Shown here: positions 52,963 through 58,483 of the stretch, piece by piece | Layout of the letters: each line of letters starts with the position of its first letter | Position numbering within the stretch: position 1 is the stretch's first letter | Origin: an uncultured Paraprevotella sp. | Lineage (GTDB): Bacteria; Bacteroidota; Bacteroidia; Bacteroidales; Bacteroidaceae | Assembly: GCA_944320765.1 (NCBI GenBank) | Contig: CALUIS010000021.1 | Span: 1 to 58,483, forward strand | Length of the DNA: 58,483 bases | Reading direction: 5' to 3' | Translations under genes and position numbers: made by a program | Notes under the pieces: model-generated | What the model saw: the letters and a program-made list of their open reading frames with translations, nothing else | Told to the model about the DNA's origin: nothing | Databases searched by the model: none

Positions 52963-53844
52963 ATGAGGACGAAAGACAGGCGGAAACCCGATAGCCCAAC
53001 GTCCTTTTGGAAAGGACTTCTCACGGCAGTGATGTTGTGCCTCATCCCCCCGCACGCCCAGGCCCGGCAGGACATGCCCCTCCCCGAAAGCCGCCATACC
53101 ACCCATGCCACCCTTTTCGGCATCGGGCGCAGCAGCATATACGAAACCTACCTGTCCCCGTCCACCTACACCGGGCCGCACCTGAGTTTCCTGCACGAGA
53201 CCCTGCGCAAGACCCATTGGAAAGGCGGACGTGTCACGACGCAAGGGGTATTCGACGGTTTCTTCAGCTACGCGTCCAACCGTGCCGGGAATTCCAACGA
53301 AATGGCCGGGATGCTCAACTACACGCACGGATGGCATTACAATTGGACAGTGGCCGGCAAGCTACGGCTCATGGCCGGCGCCGAGGCACATGCCGCCTTA
53401 GGAGCTATCTACCACAACCGGAACTCCAACAACCCGGTACAAGCCAAAGCCGGAATAGACATCGGGGCCACCTTCATGGCCATCTATCCGTTCCACATCA
53501 AGAAAGTCCCGTTCACCGCCCGCTATCAAGCCAGCCTGCCGCTCCTTGGCGGCATGTTCTCGCCCCAATACGGGCAATCCTATTACGAAATGTCATTGGG
53601 GAACTACGACCACAACATTTGTTTCACCCACCCGGGAAACGCCCCGTCCATGCGCCACTTCCTGACTTTGGACTTCCCCGTCGCCGGCCTCACCTTCCGT
53701 GCCGGATACCTGTGCGACATCCGTCAAAGCCGTGTCAACGGCCTGCAAAGCCATATCTGGAACCATAGCTTCATGATCGGCTATGTCAAGCATTTCAGTT
53801 TCGTGAAGCGCAAGGAACCGCAACACCGCCCCTTTATTCTCTGA
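52963..53844 (+). CDS. DUF3316-like exported protein
   Basis: A 293-residue exported protein (signal about residues 18-35, after a charged start). Its body, with GIGRSSIYETYLSPSTYTGP, HETLRKTHWKGGRV and a beta-rich C-terminal half, resembles DUF3316, a Bacteroidetes outer-membrane-type family of unknown function. The start at 52963 is right after the parC stop and is likely read from the same mRNA. It is followed 21 nt later by the S41 peptidase gene. The likely barrel shape and downstream peptidase hint at an envelope role, but this is unproven. Confidence 0.6.
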   Translation: MRTKDRRKPDSPTSFWKGLLTAVMLCLIPPHAQARQDMPLPESRHTTHATLFGIGRSSIYETYLSPSTYTGPHLSFLHETLRKTHWKGGRVTTQGVFDGFFSYASNRAGNSNEMAGMLNYTHGWHYNWTVAGKLRLMAGAEAHAALGAIYHNRNSNNPVQAKAGIDIGATFMAIYPFHIKKVPFTARYQASLPLLGGMFSPQYGQSYYEMSLGNYDHNICFTHPGNAPSMRHFLTLDFPVAGLTFRAGYLCDIRQSRVNGLQSHIWNHSFMIGYVKHFSFVKRKEPQHRPFIL

Positions 53845-53865
53845 CCTTCACTCAACCCCATTGGT

Positions 53866-54879
53866 ATGAAAAATTTCCTGCTCCACAGCTGCATCCTCCT
53901 ATCCCTCCTCGCCTGGACCGGCTGCATCCGCGAAGAAGTGCCGGACGACACCCCCGTGAACAATTTTGAGACGTTATGGCGCATCATTGACACCCGATAT
54001 TGCTTCCACGATTACAAGGAACAGGAAGGTTGCCTGCCCTGGAATGACGCCTACGCCAAGTACCGCCCGCGAGTCCATGACGGCATGACTCCGGCGCAGC
54101 TTTTTGAAGTGCTTTGCGACATGCTTTCCGAATTGCGCGACGGGCATGTCAACCTGTATTCCGCTTCCGACGTAGGACGGTACTGGAGCTGGCACGAAGA
54201 TTATCCCGCCAACTTCAGCGACAGCCTCCAACGCGCATATCTCGGTACGGACTACCGCATTGCCGGCGGCCTTTACTATAAGATTCTGGATGACAACATC
54301 GGCTATGTCTATTATGGCAGCTTCAGTTCCGGCATCGGCGAAGGAAACCTGGATGAAGTGATGCATTACCTGCGCCTGTGCGACGGACTGATCATGGACG
54401 TTCGCGACAACTCCGGCGGGACATTGACATACGCCGAACGGCTGGCCGCCCGGTTCACCAACGAAAAAAGGCTGGTTGGCTACATCGCCCACAAGACCGG
54501 CACCGGACACAACGATTTCTCCACCCCGGAAGCCGAATACCTGGAACCCTCGAACGGCATACGCTGGCAAAAGAAAACCGTCGTACTGACCAACCGCTCG
54601 TGCTACAGCGCCACCAACACTTTCGTGCGCGACATGCGCGAATGCCCGCTGGTCACCGTCATGGGCGACCGCACGGGAGGCGGTTCCGGACTGCCCTTCT
54701 CTTCCGAACTGCCCAACGGCTGGTCTGTCCGCTTCTCCGCCTGCCCGATGTATGACGCCAATATGCAACAAATCGAATTCGGCATAGAGCCTGACATCCA
54801 CGTATCCCTCACCTCAGAAGACACGTCCCGCGGCAAGGACACGATGATAGAAACCGCACGGGATTTTCTGAAACGATAA
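53866..54879 (+). CDS. S41-family peptidase lipoprotein
   Basis: A 337-residue lipoprotein (signal ending LAWTGC, lipidated Cys20) of the C-terminal-processing peptidase family S41. It has the N-terminal tricorn-like cap (FETLWRIIDTRYCFHDYK) and a catalytic core with LIMDVRDNSGGTLTYAERLA; Ser248 in NRSCYSATN is the likely nucleophile. A PDZ domain, common in other S41 members, is reduced or missing. It probably trims proteins or peptides at the outer membrane. The nearest downstream gene is tRNA-Leu, which has its own promoter. Confidence 0.85.
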   Translation: MKNFLLHSCILLSLLAWTGCIREEVPDDTPVNNFETLWRIIDTRYCFHDYKEQEGCLPWNDAYAKYRPRVHDGMTPAQLFEVLCDMLSELRDGHVNLYSASDVGRYWSWHEDYPANFSDSLQRAYLGTDYRIAGGLYYKILDDNIGYVYYGSFSSGIGEGNLDEVMHYLRLCDGLIMDVRDNSGGTLTYAERLAARFTNEKRLVGYIAHKTGTGHNDFSTPEAEYLEPSNGIRWQKKTVVLTNRSCYSATNTFVRDMRECPLVTVMGDRTGGGSGLPFSSELPNGWSVRFSACPMYDANMQQIEFGIEPDIHVSLTSEDTSRGKDTMIETARDFLKR

Positions 54880-54911
54880 TTTGGACAAGCCGGAAAAACT
54901 TCCTACCTTTG
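54880..54911 (+). promoter_or_regulatory. Promoter of tRNA-Leu
   Basis: TTTG at 54880-54883 (overlapping the S41 peptidase stop region), 20 nt, then TACCTTTG at 54904-54911. Both match the Bacteroidetes consensus, 12 nt before the tRNA. Confidence 0.75.
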
Positions 54912-54923
54912 CACCCGTCTGTC

Positions 54924-55005
54924 GCGCTTGTGGTGAAATTGGTAGACACGCCAGACTTAGGATCTGGTGCCTCGCGGCGTGTAGGTTCGAGTCCTATCAG
55001 GCGCA
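54924..55005 (+). tRNA. tRNA-Leu (TAG)
   Basis: An 82-nt class II tRNA with acceptor GCGCTTG/CAGGCGC, D-arm GGTGAAATTGGTAGACAC, anticodon stem CCAGA-TCTGG with loop CTTAGGA (anticodon TAG, reading CUA/CUN), a variable arm (TGCCTCGCGGCGT) and T-loop TTCGAGT. CCA is not encoded. It is followed at once by a terminator. Confidence 0.95.
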
Positions 55006-55055
55006 CGAAAAAGTGCAAGGGGTTTGCTTTCAAGCATTCCCCTTGCACTTTTTCG
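55006..55055. terminator. Bidirectional terminator after tRNA-Leu
   Basis: The 17-bp perfect stem CGAAAAAGTGCAAGGGG (55006-55022) and its complement (55039-55055), with A-run on one arm and T-run on the other. It ends the tRNA transcript and the converging GH43 transcript. Confidence 0.9.
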
Positions 55056-55073
55056 CATCCACAAGATGCCCCT

Positions 55074-57956
55074 TTACGGACGAAGCACTTTCTTGCCGCC
55101 TACAATATAGATTCCCTTCTTCATCTGCCGCACGGGACGACCGGACAAATCATAAACCATACCGTTGGACGGACGTTCCTCCACGCATTTCACGCCCTCA
55201 ACGGACGAACCGTTTTCCAGGTCGGCGAAGTCTGTCACGCGGTTGGCCATCGTGTTCAACGCCCGCACGTCGCCGGAACTCAAATCACGGGAATAGAAAA
55301 TCAGGTCATCCAACCTCACGTCCACAGACCCCCAAAACGAACCGTATCCCAGGTAGAAGTCCGGACACGACTGGATGAAGTCCATCACCATGTCGTAGTC
55401 GAAATCCTTCGCCGACGTGACCTCCGCCCCATGGCACGTCCCGGCACAAGTCCAGTCCCGCACCCTCCCATTATTAATGTACAACGCCAGTCCGTCCTCA
55501 CGCGAAAGGGTAAGTGTCACCAGACACCATTCCCCGACGGGAATATTGTCCGAAACGACGGCATTGGGATGGTTCAGGTCCATCCAGTCCCCCGCCCCAT
55601 TGTTGAAACCGACATAGGAATTACCCGTCAGATACAGGCGGATGTCTGAGGCCGGGTCATAAAAAGACCAGATGGCGTCCCAAGGCACCTCGTCCGTGCG
55701 CTTCACCCACAAAGACACGGTCATGCCTTCCAAGTCCATGTCACGCAGCGGGTTCGGAATCCGCACATAACTGCAATTCCCGCTTGCCCCGAAATATTGG
55801 TGAAGGATATGGCCCGTACGCAGGCTGTCCAGCTCCAACGAAGGTTTCCGCGCCCCGCCCTGCGACAGCAGCACGGCTTCTTCCGCCTCATCGTAAGGAT
55901 TGACGAAAGGTTCCCGGTCGAAACCGTAATAGGCCTGGATGCCCGTCTGCCAGTCGCCGGAGGGGACAGTTCCTTCCCGTGCCGTCACATGATACACATT
56001 CGTCCAGTAATAGTTTCCGGCCGACAGTTCCGCCGTCAGGCTTACCTCCGCATCCCCCTCAAGCCCGGCCGGGTTATACCGCCCCGTATGGGAGATGATG
56101 TCCGGAGCATCGGACGACCACCGCACCTGCACCGGATTCTCCACCTTCATGCCATACAAGTCCAGATGGCGGGTCACGTTCTGCCCCTCCGTCACCGGCC
56201 GGGCATAAGTATTCAAGGTATAGGCCAGCGCATAGGGGTCTTCCATTCTGTACCCCCACACATTGACCCCGTCCTTCGCGCAAGCGGTGAAGCAGACGGC
56301 CTTGGCAGTCGTGGGGTCCACCTGTTGTTCCACCACCACTCCTTCGTAAACCACGCCGCCCAGTTCCAGCGTGATATAGGAATTACCGTCATATACCTCC
56401 CAACGCCCGGTGTATGCGCCGTCCACCGTGCCGTCGGCATGGAGCGTGATTTCCACCGGGGTCACCTCCTCCTTGTGGGCATGGTCCAGATTATAGCGAT
56501 GCACGAGAATCTTGTACGGACCGGCGATTTCTTCCGCGCTGAACATTTGTGTGGAAGCCAGCTCTGCGTCCCCGACCGTCTCCCCATGGTACTCGAACGG
56601 AGCCGCCACCGGCCACCCCGAAGCGTTCAGGAACAACTGGTGTACCCGCACCTGATGCCCCTCCGTCCCGTCGTTGAACCGGGTGTGATACACCAGATAC
56701 GTGTTGCCGTCCTCAGCCGCCAGCACGGAATTATGCCCCTGCGCACATTCGCCCACGTCCATCAGCCCCCACCGGTAGGCCCCGAGTAGTTTCTCGCCCC
56801 GGTTGTCCGCGTTCGGCCCGAAGTTCAGCAGGTAACGGTCAAATACGGCGTCCGTCCCGTCCGGCCCCTTGTACGGCCCGTCGGGACGCTCCGAGCGGAA
56901 CACCCGCATCTCATATCCCCCGTCGGAATTCAATCCGCCGTAGCTCATGAACAGGTAATAATAATCCCCGATCCGCTCGATATAGCTGCCCTCGCCCGAC
57001 ACGTACCATCCGCCCGCTATCTTCTTGCCGAAATAAGGGTCGGAGGTGACATTCTGCTTCTTCGCGTCAAAATCCCCGGGATAGGCCACATCATAATCCC
57101 TCAAGCCCGTAGCCTCGTCCAGCTGTAGCATGTAGATGCCGCCCGACCATGAGCCGTAGGACATCCACAGCGTGCCTTCCTCGTCATAGAACACGCAAGG
57201 GTCTATGGCATGAGGCCAGAAGCTGCCCCAGGACTCCCCTTGGTTATAACGTGCGGGGAGGGCTTGCTGCTCGCCGATGACCAGCTCCAGATCCGTTTTG
57301 TGGAAAGAGATGCGCTCGTCCGTATCATTACGGAATCCGGTGTACACCACCGGACCCTGATAGACATACGGCCCTTCGATGCGGTCAGCCGTAAGCAGGA
57401 CGATGCAGGAATTCCATGTCGGCCCGTTCAGGCTCAGGTATTCGCACCATTTTTTCATCACAGGGTTGTAGAAAATATCCGGTGCCCACATGTTGCCGTC
57501 CACCGTCCACGCCTGCCCCTCCCCGCCTGGAAGCGCGCAGCTCCATCCCGCCGCGTCGAAGTTGCCGAAAGCCACCTTCTCGCCCCGGATGGTGATTTCC
57601 CGGGTCTGGTTGGTGCGGAAAGCCTCGGACGAAGGCACGCCGGACGTGACCGTCCCGTCCTCCCCCACCGTCCCCCACGGCAGGTTCACCCATGTCCAGT
57701 TCTGCAGGTCGCGCGTCTTGGCCGTCGCAATATGGGAGCCGAAGATATAATAGTAGCCGCTTGCCTCGTCATAGACAATCGAAGGGTCATGCACGCTGGC
57801 ACGCTGCATGGAGATGTCATCATACATCGCCTGCGCCTCTTCCGTGGTCACCAGGATGCGTTCGGGCGCGGCATCTTGTCCGTAAGCAGGCCACAAGCCC
57901 AAGGCGGCAAATGCCACCGCACAGCTTCTCAATAAGGAATTCACGTTCTTTTTCAT
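55074..57956 (-). CDS. Secreted GH43 arabinanase-like enzyme with LamG domain and T9SS-like tail
   Basis: A 960-residue exported enzyme (signal ending PAYGQ). Residues about 45-480 are a GH43 five-blade propeller: the first catalytic Asp is in RASVHDPSIV, another is in HAIDPCVFYDEEG, and further propeller repeats follow (MSYGSWSGGIYML; QGHNSVLAAEDGNTYLVYH). Residues about 480-660 hold beta domains of GH43-associated type. Residues about 680-905 resemble a LamG/concanavalin-like carbohydrate-binding domain. The last ~30 residues (MVYDLSGRPVRQMKKGIYIV, then GGKKVLRP) are a short T9SS-type sorting tail. It likely cleaves arabinan side or main chains, complementing the GH51 enzyme at 12085. Confidence 0.85.
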   Translation of the reverse strand: MKKNVNSLLRSCAVAFAALGLWPAYGQDAAPERILVTTEEAQAMYDDISMQRASVHDPSIVYDEASGYYYIFGSHIATAKTRDLQNWTWVNLPWGTVGEDGTVTSGVPSSEAFRTNQTREITIRGEKVAFGNFDAAGWSCALPGGEGQAWTVDGNMWAPDIFYNPVMKKWCEYLSLNGPTWNSCIVLLTADRIEGPYVYQGPVVYTGFRNDTDERISFHKTDLELVIGEQQALPARYNQGESWGSFWPHAIDPCVFYDEEGTLWMSYGSWSGGIYMLQLDEATGLRDYDVAYPGDFDAKKQNVTSDPYFGKKIAGGWYVSGEGSYIERIGDYYYLFMSYGGLNSDGGYEMRVFRSERPDGPYKGPDGTDAVFDRYLLNFGPNADNRGEKLLGAYRWGLMDVGECAQGHNSVLAAEDGNTYLVYHTRFNDGTEGHQVRVHQLFLNASGWPVAAPFEYHGETVGDAELASTQMFSAEEIAGPYKILVHRYNLDHAHKEEVTPVEITLHADGTVDGAYTGRWEVYDGNSYITLELGGVVYEGVVVEQQVDPTTAKAVCFTACAKDGVNVWGYRMEDPYALAYTLNTYARPVTEGQNVTRHLDLYGMKVENPVQVRWSSDAPDIISHTGRYNPAGLEGDAEVSLTAELSAGNYYWTNVYHVTAREGTVPSGDWQTGIQAYYGFDREPFVNPYDEAEEAVLLSQGGARKPSLELDSLRTGHILHQYFGASGNCSYVRIPNPLRDMDLEGMTVSLWVKRTDEVPWDAIWSFYDPASDIRLYLTGNSYVGFNNGAGDWMDLNHPNAVVSDNIPVGEWCLVTLTLSREDGLALYINNGRVRDWTCAGTCHGAEVTSAKDFDYDMVMDFIQSCPDFYLGYGSFWGSVDVRLDDLIFYSRDLSSGDVRALNTMANRVTDFADLENGSSVEGVKCVEERPSNGMVYDLSGRPVRQMKKGIYIVGGKKVLRP

Positions 57957-58046
57957 GTTCTCGTTCCGGTTAATGATTCAATATGATACGTCAAAAACAA
58001 AAAAACGCAACCAACTTCGGTAAAAGTCAATTGCGTTTGTCTTGTG

Positions 58047-58119
58047 TTGCGGAGGCCCGACTCGAACGAACGACCTCCAGGTTATGAGCCTGGCGAGCTA
58101 CCAACTGCTCCACTCCGCG
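58047..58119 (-). tRNA. Initiator tRNA-Met (CAT)
   Basis: A 73-nt cloverleaf on the minus strand. The acceptor is CGCGGAG/CTCCGCA, giving the C1-A72 mismatch that marks bacterial initiator tRNA. The anticodon stem is CCAGG-CCTGG with loop CTCATAA (CAT), and the T-loop is TTCGAGT. CCA is not encoded. The promoter is at 58141-58172. Confidence 0.93.
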
Positions 58120-58140
58120 ATGTCTTTCTGAATTCGAGTG

Positions 58141-58172
58141 CAAAGGTAGTGCTTTTCGCGCAAACCTCCAAA
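58141..58172 (-). promoter_or_regulatory. Promoter of initiator tRNA-Met
   Basis: On the minus strand there is TTTG at 58172-58169, 20 nt, then TACCTTTG at 58148-58141, 21 nt before the tRNA. Confidence 0.75.
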
Positions 58173-58233
58173 CAAAAGGGGCGACAAAACACTTAAAAAA
58201 GATAAATTCGGCTCATTTGTGACTGTCTTTGCT

Positions 58234-58483
58234 CTACAACCCGTCCACTATCCCCAGATACTTGACGGGATGATAGAACGTGTCCGGTTGGCGGTCGTGC
58301 AGGTACTTCCGTTCGTACAGCTCCGCAGGCCCCCACGACACTTCGAAGCGATAGCTGACGACTACGACAGAGACCTCTGCAAAATTGCGGTAAAAGGCAT
58401 TGGTAATTCACTGCTGTCCGGAGAAATTTTACCATAAAGTAAGTTGTACGACAGAACCCGTCTCCGGAACACTAACGGGGACT
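58234..58483 (-). pseudogene. Degenerate or partial coding remnant at window end
   Basis: One minus-strand frame reads VSVPETGSVVQLTLW, stop (58429), NFSGQQ, stop (58408), then 57 codons including NAFYRNFAEVSVVVVSYRFE and HDRQPDTFYHPVKYLGIVDG before a final stop at 58234. The composition looks like real protein, but no start codon suits the last part and two in-frame stops interrupt it. Either this is a decayed gene or two tails of genes lying outside the window. I do not recognise the family. Confidence 0.3.

Noticed and set aside
1..58483. CRISPR arrays, rRNA genes, complete insertion sequences or integrases
   Set aside because: I looked for regularly spaced repeats, rRNA-like blocks and transposase or integrase frames and found none that I can support.

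Overview
The window looks like part of a Bacteroidales (Bacteroidota) chromosome, moderately GC-rich and probably from a gut or oral commensal. Four things point there: Bacteroidetes-type promoters (TTTG, about 20 nt, then TAnnTTTG) before many genes; Bacteroidetes-only families (DUF3575/DUF5119 fimbrial proteins, GldH, PorT, DUF3316); surface proteins with type IX secretion (T9SS) tails; and lipoprotein signals ending in Cys. I cannot fix the genus. Both window ends look broken, so this may be one whole assembly contig.

Layout. 1-3070 (minus): fimbrial operon DUF3575 > DUF5119 > fimbrillin-like lipoprotein, the last one cut short near the window start. 3409-7131: a palindromic repeat element, a DUF362 protein, an antitoxin whose toxin has lost its C-terminal half, an aquaporin, and an intact HigB/HigA-like pair. 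7182-14085: carbohydrate and cell-wall enzymes (membrane-anchored MORN-repeat/GH25 muramidase, GH95-like glycosidase, GH51 arabinofuranosidase), then a second copy of the palindromic element. 14362-22780 (plus): four tightly spaced genes for secreted proteins (an S74-chaperone-like protein with a T9SS tail, two leucine-rich-repeat paralogues sharing a nearly identical 5' cassette, and a 1583-residue gingipain-like C25 protease). Three of the four contain low-GC segments in a GC-rich frame.

22947-26901: metF, holB, ricT and gldH. 26911-33341 (minus): cell-shape operon purH(N-terminal domain only)-mreB-mreC-mreD-mrdA-rodA. 33475-38519: tRNA-Met, lptF-ribBA, an aspartate aminotransferase and a ferredoxin. 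38701-41037: porT of the T9SS, and a two-gene 5'-nucleotidase. 41185-46726: a dead AAA ATPase, rplS, and the overlapping minus-strand run antiporter-tcdA-lolD-cvfB. 46848-54879: asd, glyS with an FKBP lipoprotein, parC, a DUF3316 protein and an S41 peptidase. 54924-58483: tRNA-Leu, a GH43 arabinanase-like enzyme with a T9SS-like tail, initiator tRNA-Met and a degenerate-looking coding remnant.

How it fits together: PorT belongs to the T9SS machinery, GldH is a gliding/T9SS-associated lipoprotein, and the 14362-18023 proteins and the GH43 enzyme look like T9SS cargo. The C25 protease is a probable cargo without an obvious sorting tail. GH51, GH43 and the GH95-like enzyme suggest growth on arabinose- and fucose- or galactose-containing plant or host glycans. 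The mre/mrd operon makes the rod-shape elongation complex. The most unusual parts are the mosaic secreted-protein locus, the MORN-GH25 fusion, the palindromic elements placed just after stop codons, and the standalone PurH cyclohydrolase domain.
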